Assembly (NCBI RefSeq): GCF_003614975.1
Contig: NZ_QZWI01000002.1
Coordinates: 248,001 to 312,000, forward strand
Origin: Rahnella bruchi
Lineage (GTDB): Bacteria; Pseudomonadota; Gammaproteobacteria; Enterobacterales; Enterobacteriaceae
DNA: 64,000 nucleotides
Direction: 5' to 3'
Position 1 is the stretch's first letter. Every line of letters begins with the position of its first letter. A program made the translations under genes and the position numbers. Under the pieces are notes generated by a model. That model saw nothing but the letters and a program-made list of their open reading frames with translations, was not told where the DNA came from and did not search any database. Below are positions 49,293 to 57,868 of the stretch, piece by piece.

Positions 49293-49471
49293 GGATGCGT
49301 CTCATCAACAGAAAGCGGACGGGCTTCATTTTCTAATAATACCGGGATACCGTCACGAACCGGATAAGCCAGGCTGTCCGCCTTACATACCAGTTCCTGT
49401 GATTCTTTATTAAAGTAGAGCTTACCGTTGCAGACAGGGCACGCAACGATTTCAAGTAAACGATGATCCAT
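49289..49471 (-). CDS. ycaR: YcaR, Trm112-like small zinc-ribbon-type protein
   Basis: 60-residue UPF0434/Trm112-family protein, same length as E. coli YcaR. CPVCNGKL (Cys11, Cys14) and Cys29 form the partial metal-binding knuckle, and RDGIPVLL is the family signature. Function unknown. The ATG at 49471 is preceded by a near-perfect GGGAGGAA. The frame is open upstream to 49540 but without homology. Coupled to kdsB by an ATGA overlap. Confidence 0.95.
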   Translation of the reverse strand: MDHRLLEIVACPVCNGKLYFNKESQELVCKADSLAYPVRDGIPVLLENEARPLSVDETHP

Positions 49472-49655
49472 AAGTTCCTCCCGGAGGCGAATACACCGCG
49501 TTTTCAGTAAGGTGTAACGCAAAAAAACATTGGAAAACACGAGACAGCGGCCTGACAGGATAACATAACGCCTGTCACCCGTTAATCCTCAGTTCGCCTG
49601 CGGCGGCTTCAAAAAAGTTAATTCAATGTGACTAAAAAATTTCATCAGCGAGTGA

Positions 49656-49684
49656 TTGCGTTGGAGATTTAGTGGGAGTACAAT
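49656..49684 (+). promoter_or_regulatory. Promoter-like hexamers of the small unit
   Basis: TTGCGT (49656-49661), 17 bp, TACAAT (49679-49684). Transcription would begin near 49691, on top of the CRP box, giving a leader of about 42 nt before the 16-codon ORF. A second candidate -10, TAAAAT (49729-49734), lies downstream of the CRP box. Confidence 0.4.
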
Positions 49685-49689
49685 TTTTT

Positions 49690-49705
49690 TGTGATGCAAG
49701 TCACA
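49690..49705 (+). promoter_or_regulatory. Perfect CRP-binding site
   Basis: TGTGATGCAAGTCACA is the exact CRP consensus TGTGA-N6-TCACA. Its centre is about 42-43 bp before the start expected from TAAAAT (49729-49734), which is class II activation geometry. Alternatively it covers the start site of the TTGCGT/TACAAT promoter and would repress it. Binding is inferred. Confidence 0.8.
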
Positions 49706-49732
49706 TTATCAACCCCACAGAAGAGCACTAAA

Positions 49733-49783
49733 ATGAAAACCATTAACAAAATTATCGCAATGCTCGCTAACTTCAGTCACTAA
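49733..49783 (+). CDS. Candidate 16-residue small protein or sRNA body
   Basis: ATG at 49733 opens MKTINKIIAMLANFSH with TAA at 49781-49783. AGAAGAG (49719-49725) is a moderate ribosome site. The peptide is basic at the start with a short hydrophobic core, amphipathic if helical. An 8-bp inverted repeat ACTTCAGT/ACTGAAGT (about 49770-49792) spans the stop codon and a terminator follows. If transcription starts from TAAAAT (49729-49734), the start codon would be lost and the product would be an sRNA of roughly 100 nt. I recognise no homologue. Confidence 0.4.
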   Translation: MKTINKIIAMLANFSH

Positions 49784-49810
49784 TACTGAAGTCACACCTG
49801 CAATCATCGT

Positions 49811-49845
49811 GAAATAACGGCTGCCTGACGCAGCCGTTTCATTTT
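49811..49845 (+). terminator. Terminator of the small CRP-box unit
   Basis: AACGGCTGC, a CTGAC loop and GCAGCCGTT (49816-49838) followed by TCATTTT; outer GAAA/TTTC pairs extend the stem past a one-base bulge. Confidence 0.75.
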
Positions 49846-49879
49846 ACGGGATCCCACTTACAGAAGGGTATTTACGGCA

Positions 49880-51115
49880 TCAGACCTGCCAGTCAGTCCC
49901 CCATAGCGCCATAAGTGTTTCAGGCACATTTCCCGTCAATACCCTTTCAGCCCCCTGCCACTGCGCAAACCGCGTAATCGCACTGTGAACATCTTGCGCG
50001 CGACGAGCTGTCATAGCGACCTGTGGTTCAAGATGCAAACTTTTCACTTCCAGGATTTTCTCTTTGCGATGCATTTTGGCATCGACCCGGCCAATCAGTT
50101 CACCACGCTGTAATACCGGAAGCGTGAAATACCCGTACTGGCGTTTTGCTTCCGGCGTATAACATTCAATCCGGTATTCAAAATTAAACAGCACCGACGC
50201 GCGTTTGCGATCCCACACTACCGGATCAAAAGGTGAAAGCAGCGTGGTGACGGTTGATCTTATTCTTGATTCAGTCGCTTGTTGTAACAAAGAAAACTGT
50301 CGCTGATGAACGTAAAAAACACCTTCAAGCCCTGTCACTTCGACCGGTGTGATTTCCTCATCTGCCAGTAATTGTGCAATAACGGCGTTGATATTCACAC
50401 GCTTAAGGCGGTAATAGTCCGCCAGCCATTCCGGTTTGAAAATGCCGAGATACTGCGCCGAGCGTCGCAGCATCTGGAATTGTGCCACATCTTGTTTAAG
50501 AGTCTGACGGGCATCATCCCAACCTGGCATCACCCGTTCGGCCAGGTCGTAAACCCGGTGGAAATTGCGCCGTTCAGACACCATCAGTTTTCCCGAGGTG
50601 AACAACGTTTCCAGATGTTTTTTATGAGGTTTCCAGTCCCACCAGCCACTGGCAGATTTTTTATCTGCGGTGAAATCGGCAGAACGTACAGGACCGTTCT
50701 CTGCAATATGCCCCAGCAGCGCCTGAATATCGGATTCATGCTCATCAAACCAGGCCTGGGAAAACTTCCAGCCCATTCCTTGTGGATTCAGCATCCGGTG
50801 TCGCAGCAGTCCATAATCTTCGCTGGGAATAAAGCAGGCTTCATGCGCCCAGTACTCAAAAATTTTGCCAGCAGAGAGTGCTTCTTCGAGCCATTGTGGA
50901 GAATAACTACCCAGGCGACTGAACAAAACCAGATAAGGGCTGCGGGCCACCACGCTGATGGTATCGATTTGCAGCAATCCCATGTCACGGATGGTATCTA
51001 CCACATCAGCAGCAGACGGTTTTCGGGTAAGGGGTTTTAAGAGATTTTGCGCAGATAAATGCAGAGTGCGGGCTGAAGCGAGAGATATAACCGGGTGAGA
51101 CATATCGGTATCCAT
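49880..51115 (-). CDS. ycaQ: YcaQ interstrand-crosslink DNA glycosylase
   Basis: 411-residue member of the HTH_42 (AlkX/YcaQ) family. The catalytic QxD motif is Gln49-x-Asp51 in LLQIDTISVVARSPYLVLFSR, followed by three winged-helix units and the conserved LSPFDPVVWDRKRA. E. coli YcaQ (AlkX) unhooks nitrogen-mustard interstrand crosslinks. The start is either MDTDM (51115) or the internal Met at 51103; no ribosome site clearly decides. Conserved order with ycaR and kdsB, but separated from lpxK by two cold-shock genes not found here in E. coli K-12. Confidence 0.93.
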   Translation of the reverse strand: MDTDMSHPVISLASARTLHLSAQNLLKPLTRKPSAADVVDTIRDMGLLQIDTISVVARSPYLVLFSRLGSYSPQWLEEALSAGKIFEYWAHEACFIPSEDYGLLRHRMLNPQGMGWKFSQAWFDEHESDIQALLGHIAENGPVRSADFTADKKSASGWWDWKPHKKHLETLFTSGKLMVSERRNFHRVYDLAERVMPGWDDARQTLKQDVAQFQMLRRSAQYLGIFKPEWLADYYRLKRVNINAVIAQLLADEEITPVEVTGLEGVFYVHQRQFSLLQQATESRIRSTVTTLLSPFDPVVWDRKRASVLFNFEYRIECYTPEAKRQYGYFTLPVLQRGELIGRVDAKMHRKEKILEVKSLHLEPQVAMTARRAQDVHSAITRFAQWQGAERVLTGNVPETLMALWGTDWQV

Positions 51116-51198
51116 GGCAGCGAGTAAACTGTGGATACCGATAGCATATTTTTTCCGGAGCGTAAAATTCAGCTCAACGGTGAACGACTAAATCAGAT

Positions 51199-51411
51199 TC
51201 AGAATGCAATCACATCTGCCGCTGAGGGGCCATGTGCCACGCTGCGATAGGTTGTAAACTCTACTTTCTGACCCGCGCTGAGTGATTTATTTTTGGTATT
51301 GGCGATGGCAGTACGCTGAACATAAATTTCAGAAGTACCATCAAGCGGGCAAATAAAACCATAGCCTTTAGCCTGGTTGTACCATTTAACTAAACCCATT
51401 TTTAACATCAT
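51199..51411 (-). CDS. Divergent cold-shock-domain protein
   Basis: 70-residue single cold-shock domain: MMLKMGLVKWYNQAKGYGFI has the CspA-type start and an RNP1 variant (KGYGFI instead of KGFGFI). The RNP2 position reads IYVQRTAI, lacking the Phe/His of the usual VFVHFSAI. The C-terminus GPSAADVIAF is family-like. It resembles the divergent CspF/CspH group, so nucleic-acid binding may be altered. AAAGGA precedes the ATG at 51411. It lies downstream of a canonical csp gene on the same strand, separated by a terminator and about 250 bp. Confidence 0.85.
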   Translation of the reverse strand: MMLKMGLVKWYNQAKGYGFICPLDGTSEIYVQRTAIANTKNKSLSAGQKVEFTTYRSVAHGPSAADVIAF

Positions 51412-51577
51412 AATTTCTATCCTTTCTTTTGGGCATCCATGAACACACTTTTTTATTATTGTTCGGATGCGTTTGCCCATTTCTAAGTTATTTTTTTATA
51501 AAAAACCTCTAATGAGCGAATTATTTAACGATTATTTTTACTTTTTAAATTTTAAAACTTAACTGACTTCTTCACAC

Positions 51578-51603
51578 TAAAAACCCGCCTTAGGGCGGGC
51601 TTT
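51578..51603 (-). terminator. Terminator between the two cold-shock genes
   Basis: CCCGCC, TTAG and GGCGGG (51584-51599) with TTTTTAG on the minus-strand downstream side, about 58 bp after the canonical csp stop codon. Confidence 0.8.
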
Positions 51604-51660
51604 ATTCTGCTGATATAAATCACGATTCACGTTATTTTATATCACCACGTTAGTCTCTTA

Positions 51661-51870
51661 TCAGAGAGCGATAACGTTGGCAGCAGCCGGACCGCGCGGG
51701 CTGTCCTGAATGGTGTATTCTACACTCTGGCCTTCAGCCAGAGTTTTGAAGCCATCAGTTGCGATTGCAGAAAAATGTACGAATACATCTTTACCGCCAT
51801 CAGCTTGCTCAATAAAACCAAAACCTTTGCTTTCATTGAACCACTTAACCTGACCATTTTTCTTAGACAT
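51661..51870 (-). CDS. Canonical CspC/CspE-type cold-shock protein
   Basis: 69-residue cold-shock domain closest to E. coli CspE/Csp[21 protein letters not shown] (RNP1), [10 protein letters not shown] (RNP2), [12 protein letters not shown] and a [10 protein letters not shown] end. It acts as an RNA chaperone and transcription antiterminator by family knowledge. The ATG at 51870 follows AAGG at longer spacing; the open frame to 51936 is leader sequence. Its genomic position differs from cspC and cspE of E. coli, so no symbol is given. Confidence 0.93.
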   Translation of the reverse strand: MSKKNGQVKWFNESKGFGFIEQADGGKDVFVHFSAIATDGFKTLAEGQSVEYTIQDSPRGPAAANVIAL

Positions 51871-52220
51871 ATTTATAACCTTATTACGAAATATAAAATC
51901 CTGCCATTCGGCAATGTTGGCCAATAGTTCAGACAATTACTTATGGGGAGGACTTAGAAGGTTCGTCTTGGAAGCGGAATCATCGGGAAAGAGATAACGT
52001 CTGGGAGGAACTGCTTTACTCTACACTCATACATAAATAGCGCTGCAACACAGGCTGCACGCATTTACTCATAAGTACTGCCTGATAGCAAGCCACCTTA
52101 CGCGATTATTTTCAATAAAAGGGTGATTTTTTAATTTAAACCTTTAAAATCAATCACCTTGAAATTATATATTTACGTAAACTTTAAATCAGAATGTGAA
52201 TTTAATCTGAAAACTTGGGT
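51871..52220 (-). other. Long leader region of the csp gene and lpxK downstream region
   Basis: 350 bp without a gene. Directly before the csp start lies a long, structured leader candidate on the minus strand, typical of cold-shock genes; I did not find a clear cold box or promoter. Nearer lpxK, GGTGATT and AATCACC (about 52116-52160) can pair around an AT-rich loop and may end lpxK transcription. Confidence 0.4.
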
Positions 52221-53210
52221 TCAGCGTATATTTTTTAGTATCAGATCGCTGATTTCTTGCAGTAATTTCTCTGCAAGAACCCCTTCGATTTTTGCATCTA
52301 CCGGTAAATACCACCAGTCAGGCTGAGCAAACGAGCGGCATTTTACTGCGTCTTTTTCAGTCATCAGAAGAACTTGTCCGGATTGTGCAACGTCTGAAAG
52401 CGTATCGGGTGTGTAAGGCTGGTGATCAGAGAATGCGACTTCTTTTTGCACGTTCACATTCAGCTGTTTCAGCGTGGCAAAAAAGCGTGGCGGATGTCCA
52501 ATCCCTGCCATTGCAACCACATTCGATAATTTTGCAGGATCACGCTGCTCACCGGTCAGCAGATTGACGGCTTTTCCAGGCTGGAGAATCATTGCTAATT
52601 CGCCTGGGTGTGCCGTGCCGCCATTAGTTATCACAGCATCAACTGAGCGCAAACGTGAACGACGTTCCCGCATCGGTCCCGCCGGCAACCAGTGCCCGTT
52701 GCCGAAGCGCCTGATGCCATCTACCACAACAATTTCAACATCACGCGCGAGTGCGTAATGTTGCAAACCATCGTCGGTGATAATCACATCCAGCTCATGC
52801 GAGGCTAGAAGTGCTTTTACTGCATCAGAGCGAACCGGTGACACCGCAACCGGTGCCCCCGTTCTCTGAAAAATCAACACGGGTTCATCACCCGCTTGTG
52901 CGGTTGAAGTATCTTCACAAAGCAGCAGCGGATAGCTTTGCGCTTTTCCTCCATACCCGCGTGAAACCACGCCGACACGAAAACCATGTTGTTGCAGTGT
53001 TTCAACCAGCCAGATGACCACCGGCGTTTTACCATTACCTCCGGCAGTCAGATTTCCGACTACCACGACAGGCACCGGGGCCCGCCAGCTTTTTTTCACC
53101 CCATGTTGATAACTGTAACGGATCAGAGTCGAGACGAGTCCGTAAAGCCAAGCCAGAGGCAGAAGTAACAGATATAACGGTGATTTCCCTGACCAGATGC
53201 GATCAATCAT
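52221..53210 (-). CDS. lpxK: Tetraacyldisaccharide 4'-kinase LpxK
   Basis: 329-residue inner-membrane-associated kinase that phosphorylates the lipid A precursor (DSMP) to lipid IVA. An N-terminal hydrophobic helix (about 10-30) precedes the P-loop [12 protein letters not shown] (52-63), then [16 protein letters not shown] and [12 protein letters not shown]. The ATG at 53210 overlaps the msbA stop by four bases, the same coupling as E. coli; a longer open frame to 53294 is not real. Part of comEC-msbA-lpxK. Confidence 0.97.
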   Translation of the reverse strand: MIDRIWSGKSPLYLLLLPLAWLYGLVSTLIRYSYQHGVKKSWRAPVPVVVVGNLTAGGNGKTPVVIWLVETLQQHGFRVGVVSRGYGGKAQSYPLLLCEDTSTAQAGDEPVLIFQRTGAPVAVSPVRSDAVKALLASHELDVIITDDGLQHYALARDVEIVVVDGIRRFGNGHWLPAGPMRERRSRLRSVDAVITNGGTAHPGELAMILQPGKAVNLLTGEQRDPAKLSNVVAMAGIGHPPRFFATLKQLNVNVQKEVAFSDHQPYTPDTLSDVAQSGQVLLMTEKDAVKCRSFAQPDWWYLPVDAKIEGVLAEKLLQEISDLILKNIR

Positions 53211-54955
53211 TGCCCGAATTGCATCCGGTAAAGTTGGGAGTAAACACCGCGCTCTTCGAGCAGTTTCACGTGAGAACCACGTTCCACAATACAACCATCC
53301 TCAATAACCAGGATTTCATCCGCTTTTTCGATAGTCGATAAACGGTGGGCGATAACCAGAGAGGTACGGTTTTTTTGCAATTCATCCAGCGCGGCCTGAA
53401 TAGCACGCTCAGACTCTGTATCCAGCGCGGATGTTGCTTCATCGAGGATCAGAACCGGCGAATCACGTAACAAGGCCCGCGCAATGGCTATACGCTGACG
53501 CTGGCCGCCTGAAAGCAGAACGCCATTCTCACCAATGACCGTATCCAGCCCTTTATCCATTTTGCTGATGAAGTCCATCGCATACGCCATGGTGGCCGCT
53601 TTTTCGATTTCTTCGCGGGAATACATATCAGTACGGGCGTAAGCGATGTTGTTGGCGATGGTATCGTTGAACAAGTGAACGTTCTGAGAAACCAGCGCAA
53701 CCTGGTCACGCAGTGACGACAGGGTATATTCACGCAAATCATGCCCATCCATCAGGATTTTACCTTCCTGAATGTCATAGAAACGTGTCAGCAAATTCGC
53801 GATGGTCGATTTACCTGAACCGGAGCGTCCAACCAGTGCAACGGTTTTCCCTTCAGGCAGGTCGAAAGAGATATTACGCAGTGCCGGAATATCACGACCA
53901 GGATAAGTGAAAGTCACATTTTTGAATTCCACATCACCTTTCACACGTTTCACTTCCAGTTTGCCTTCATCTTTTTCCTGTTCCATATCCAGAATGGAGA
54001 ACAGAGTCTGACAGGCAGCCATACCGCGCTGGAACTGAGAGTTAACGTTAGTCAGGGATTTTAGCGGACGCATCAGGGCAATCATGGAAGAGAACACGAC
54101 GGTAATAGTACCTGCGCTGAGCGTTTCCATAACAGACGGGAAGCTTGCCGCATACAACACGAAAGCCAGTGCCAGAGAAGCAATCAGCTGGATGATCGGG
54201 TCTGAAATTGAAGATGCAGAAACCATCCGCATACCCTGCTGGCGCATACGGTTACTGACTTTATCAAAACGCGCGGTTTCAACTTTCTGACCACCGAAGA
54301 TCAACACTTCTTTATGGCCTTTCAGCATCTGCTCAGCGCTGGTTGTCACCTGCCCCATGGTGTTTTGCATCGACTTACTGATGTTACGAAAGCGTTTAGA
54401 CACAACACGGATAACCACCGAGACAATCGGCGCAATCACCACGAGGATCACCGACAGCTGCCAGCTGTAATAGAACATCATGGCAAACAGTCCAATGATC
54501 GACGCGCCTTCACGTACGACTGTCACCAGTGCACTGGAAGAGGAAGAGGCGACCTGTTCTGAATCGTAGGTTATGCGCGAAAGCAAGGTACCGGTAGATT
54601 GCTGGTCAAAGAAGGCGACGGGCATTCTCATCATGTGACCGAACAGACGGCGGCGCATATGCATCACCACTTTGCCCGAAACCCATGAAATGCAGTAGCT
54701 GGAAATGTAACCACTGACACCACGAACAACCATCAGGCCGATAACGACCAGTGGCATCCAGAGAAGAATTGAGCGGTCAGCTTTGCCAAAACCGTCATCC
54801 AGCAGTGGCTTCAGCAAAGACAGCATGAAGGTATCACTGGCGGCGTTAGCGACCAGCGCAATAGCCGCAGCGATAAGCCCGGCTTTAAAAGGTGTGATCA
54901 TCGGCCACAAGCGGCGGAATGTCTGCCATGTGGAGAGATCTTTATCGTTCATCAT
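53207..54955 (-). CDS. msbA: Lipid A/LPS-core flippase MsbA
   Basis: 582-residue ABC exporter half-transporter, same length as E. coli MsbA. Six membrane helices occupy about 20-310. The ATPase domain carries Walker [10 protein letters not shown] (near 376-384), signature [15 protein letters not shown], Walker [13 protein letters not shown] and switch His in [13 protein letters not shown]. It flips core-lipid A across the inner membrane as a homodimer. Forms a unit with lpxK downstream and comEC upstream (38 bp). Confidence 0.98.
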   Translation of the reverse strand: MMNDKDLSTWQTFRRLWPMITPFKAGLIAAAIALVANAASDTFMLSLLKPLLDDGFGKADRSILLWMPLVVIGLMVVRGVSGYISSYCISWVSGKVVMHMRRRLFGHMMRMPVAFFDQQSTGTLLSRITYDSEQVASSSSSALVTVVREGASIIGLFAMMFYYSWQLSVILVVIAPIVSVVIRVVSKRFRNISKSMQNTMGQVTTSAEQMLKGHKEVLIFGGQKVETARFDKVSNRMRQQGMRMVSASSISDPIIQLIASLALAFVLYAASFPSVMETLSAGTITVVFSSMIALMRPLKSLTNVNSQFQRGMAACQTLFSILDMEQEKDEGKLEVKRVKGDVEFKNVTFTYPGRDIPALRNISFDLPEGKTVALVGRSGSGKSTIANLLTRFYDIQEGKILMDGHDLREYTLSSLRDQVALVSQNVHLFNDTIANNIAYARTDMYSREEIEKAATMAYAMDFISKMDKGLDTVIGENGVLLSGGQRQRIAIARALLRDSPVLILDEATSALDTESERAIQAALDELQKNRTSLVIAHRLSTIEKADEILVIEDGCIVERGSHVKLLEERGVYSQLYRMQFGQ

Positions 54956-54993
54956 GCAATATCAACCAGCATCGAAAGAAATAGCGGTCTATT

Positions 54994-57240
54994 CTACTCA
55001 TTATCTTCAGATACTCCAAACTGGCGGTGATACCAACGGGGGTTTAATTGCTCGCGTAAGCCATTAATTGTCCAATAATCGTCATAAATGAACAGACTCA
55101 ACTGGCCCGATTCAGAGGTAGAATGCCAGTCATAGCGCGCTTTGTTGTATCTGCTAACAACTTTATGCGCGGGCAGATGCCATTTATTGAAACGTGAAGC
55201 AGAAGCGAGTGCAGTAACAGGTTTGACCGTTCTCAGGAAAGGCGGCGTGGAAGACGTATTACTCCCGTGATGGGGGACCTGTAGCACCGTCGCCTGTAAA
55301 TCCTGACGCCACTTCATAATGAGAGCCTTTTCTGTTTCTGCTTCAATATCACCGGTCAGCAGTAAACTAAACGCCCCTTCACTGACGCGAATGACACAAC
55401 TTTCATTGTTTCCCGCATCTGCGACCAGCTGCTCAGGCCACAGCACTTTAAACGTCAGGCCTTGCCATCGCCATTGCTCACCACCGGTACATGCTAAGTG
55501 AATCTGCGGAGATATTGAGCTTTGCCGAAGCGTAGCTTCAGGATATCGGGCTTGTAATATTTCTAATCCACCACGATGATCCATATCATTGTGACTGATA
55601 ATTATCTGCTCCAGTTGGATATTCCGCCAATTCAGGAACGGAATAATATTCTGTTCAGCCGCCGAACTGCCTTCCCACCGGTTGCCGGTGTCATAAAGAA
55701 CCCCCTTCCCGTTTTTGCTGATGAGAACTGAAAGACCGTGGCCGACGTCCAGCATATCAACCCGCCACCTTTCCGCCGGGATCCTGATAAACGAGGCGAC
55801 AGAGAGAGCACACAAAGAGAGCAGCAAAGAAAAAGAGTGTCTAAAGGGAAGGAGGCGCCAGCAAATAATCATCGGCCATCCCAAGAGGCTTATTACCCCA
55901 AACGACTCACCGAGCGGAGTCCAGCCAGCAGCAAAAGGCTTTATCCCCCACATAGCCAGACTCAACGTAGTATCAGCGAGCTTCCAGACAATAATTTTCG
56001 CGCTAACCACCCAGCCCGCTGGCAGTAAATTAGCAAGTAAGGACAACAATACCAAAGGAACGGTGATCAGTGAAACAACCGGTACCGCCCACATATTAGC
56101 CAGGAAAGAAAAGATATTAACCCCGTGGAAAATCCCAATTTGTATGGGCAACAGCAGAAAAGTCATGCCAGCCTGTAGATGCCCCCAGCGTAAAAATGAC
56201 CAATACCAAGCATGCTGAAAACGGGCCGGGAGTGGCGCCCACTGAAACCAAAACACCAGAGATGCCACCGCAAAACAGGACAACCAAAAACTGTCCGATA
56301 GCAGATTCATAGGATCTAAAAGCAGCAACAGCGCCACTCCCCACAACCAGATTTGCCACGGATGACAACGGATACGGAAAAAACGGAGAATTAGCCACAT
56401 TGACACCGCCAGTGCCGCGCGCAAAGCTGGCGCATTTCCGCCCGACAGCCAGGCATACGTCAGCAAGAATATGCCACTGACTAATATCGGAAAGCGGTAG
56501 TTAATCATTCTTTCCGGCATAAAAAATTGCAGTCCACGCGCCAGCCACCAGCCGAATAAAGCCGCAATACCGATATGCAGTCCTGATATCGCCACCAGAT
56601 GTGCTATCCCTGTTCTCTGCAAAAGAAGTTTTTCCGGTCCCTGAATTAGCCCTTTCTCACCAAATGCCAACGCCACCAGCACCGGCGTATTTATCAGCTG
56701 TGGCATCCCCTGCTGTACCCGGTGGATAAATTGCTGACGGAGGGTTCTGCTATTATCAAGCAACTCAGCGTTTCGGATTGTAGCGGTCAGAGGCGCATGC
56801 TGAGACAGAGCCCAGCGCTGCGCGTCAAAGCCGCCTTCGTTGAGCAGGCTATGAACAGGTCGTAAGCTGACTTTCATTTGCCATCGCTGACCGGCCTGAA
56901 GGCTTTCTCCTTCCTCACGCCACTTTGTTCTGAACATAACCGGTGGAAAGACCCTCTTGCCTTCAAGACTTTCAATTTTGAAGAGCTGGGATTGTTCACC
57001 GGCATTTCCCAGATTAATGGTTTGCAAAGTTGCAGTAACATTTCTGGAGGTTCCCTGAAATGTATTTATCTGGTGTATCTGAATTCCCCCCTGAAAAGCC
57101 CCCCAGCTGAAACTTAGCAAAACGATCGCTAACACCCTGAATAGTTTTTGCTGCCTCGCGGCCAGTGCCCAGGCGATAGCACATAATGCCGCCAGAAAAC
57201 CTGCTGACGGAATATGAGGAAGAAATATCAGTGGCACCAT
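54994..57240 (-). CDS. comEC: ComEC/Rec2-family DNA-uptake channel (YcaI)
   Basis: At least 748 residues. The order is an N-terminal OB-fold region, a multi-helix competence domain (about 200-470, LVAISGLHIGIAALFGWWLA), and a C-terminal metallo-beta-lactamase-like nuclease domain with SHNDMDHRGG (His-x-Asp-x-Asp-His) and VPHHGSNTSSTP. ComEC carries single-stranded DNA across the inner membrane; in enterics its use is unclear, though sxy lies in this window. The first ATG, at 57240, has no ribosome site and misses about 15 residues that align with E. coli YcaI; a GGGAG 6 bases before an ATA codon at 57285-57283 may be the true start. Confidence 0.9.
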   Translation of the reverse strand: MVPLIFLPHIPSAGFLAALCAIAWALAARQQKLFRVLAIVLLSFSWGAFQGGIQIHQINTFQGTSRNVTATLQTINLGNAGEQSQLFKIESLEGKRVFPPVMFRTKWREEGESLQAGQRWQMKVSLRPVHSLLNEGGFDAQRWALSQHAPLTATIRNAELLDNSRTLRQQFIHRVQQGMPQLINTPVLVALAFGEKGLIQGPEKLLLQRTGIAHLVAISGLHIGIAALFGWWLARGLQFFMPERMINYRFPILVSGIFLLTYAWLSGGNAPALRAALAVSMWLILRFFRIRCHPWQIWLWGVALLLLLDPMNLLSDSFWLSCFAVASLVFWFQWAPLPARFQHAWYWSFLRWGHLQAGMTFLLLPIQIGIFHGVNIFSFLANMWAVPVVSLITVPLVLLSLLANLLPAGWVVSAKIIVWKLADTTLSLAMWGIKPFAAGWTPLGESFGVISLLGWPMIICWRLLPFRHSFSLLLSLCALSVASFIRIPAERWRVDMLDVGHGLSVLISKNGKGVLYDTGNRWEGSSAAEQNIIPFLNWRNIQLEQIIISHNDMDHRGGLEILQARYPEATLRQSSISPQIHLACTGGEQWRWQGLTFKVLWPEQLVADAGNNESCVIRVSEGAFSLLLTGDIEAETEKALIMKWRQDLQATVLQVPHHGSNTSSTPPFLRTVKPVTALASASRFNKWHLPAHKVVSRYNKARYDWHSTSESGQLSLFIYDDYWTINGLREQLNPRWYHRQFGVSEDNE

Positions 57241-57451
57241 GCCAGTTATGACGACAGCTGCGGCCTCATCCGTTGAGATTTTTATTTTTTGCTCCCTGAC
57301 GTTTAACCACCAATCCCTTCGGTAGCTTTCCGTTGCGGAGTATGATTTTCAGGCAAAAAAGGGACAAGCAGAAGAGAGAGTCAATACGAGACATTACGCA
57401 AAATATCGAAAGGAGACCGGATTTTAGGGGGTAAGAATTGACATAAAAGGC

Positions 57452-57482
57452 AAAAAAAAACGGCACCCCGAAAGGTACCGTT
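57452..57482 (-). terminator. ihfB intrinsic terminator
   Basis: On the minus strand AACGGTACC, a 6-base loop and GGTGCCGTT (one wobble) run into a nine-base T tract, 42 bp after the ihfB stop codon. Confidence 0.88.
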
Positions 57483-57523
57483 TACGTTCGCTATAGGCAG
57501 ACATTTATGTTCAGGCTAAAGCC

Positions 57524-57808
57524 TTAGCCATAAATGTTCGCGCGATCACGCAACTCTTTGCCTGGCTTAAAGTGAGGGACATACTTGCCGTCCAGCTCAA
57601 CTTTATCACCTGTTTTAGGGTTGCGCCCAACACGCGGAGCACGGTAGTGAAGAGAAAAACTGCCAAACCCACGGATTTCGATGCGTTCACCATCAGCCAA
57701 GGTTGCAGCCATATGCTCAAGCATCTCTTTCACTGCATCCTCAACAGCTTTCGCCGGGATATGAGAGTGCTGGCCAGCAAGTCTTTCAATAAGTTCAGAC
57801 TTGGTCAT
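57524..57808 (-). CDS. ihfB: Integration host factor subunit beta
   Basis: 94-residue HU/IHF-family protein, same length as E. coli Ihf[14 protein letters not shown] start, [29 protein letters not shown]-binding arm with the intercalating Pro in RNPKTG, and [12 protein letters not shown] end. With IHF-alpha it bends DNA by about 160 degrees at specific sites. It lies downstream of rpsA (60 bp), as in E. coli. Confidence 0.98.
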   Translation of the reverse strand: MTKSELIERLAGQHSHIPAKAVEDAVKEMLEHMAATLADGERIEIRGFGSFSLHYRAPRVGRNPKTGDKVELDGKYVPHFKPGKELRDRANIYG

Positions 57809-57868
57809 AGTACCTCCAAGCTTTGCAGCTAAACTACCGTTTCGGGGCGACAGAGCCGCCCCCCGTCA

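Larger units (their letters stand above)
49472..49879. other. ycaR-ycaQ interval containing a small plus-strand transcription unit
   Basis: 408 bp. The ycaR side (49472-49560) should hold the ycaR-kdsB promoter on the minus strand. From about 49656 to 49845 there is a self-contained plus-strand unit: promoter-like hexamers, a perfect CRP box, a 16-codon ORF and an intrinsic terminator, each listed separately. The ycaQ stop is at 49880. Confidence 0.6.
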
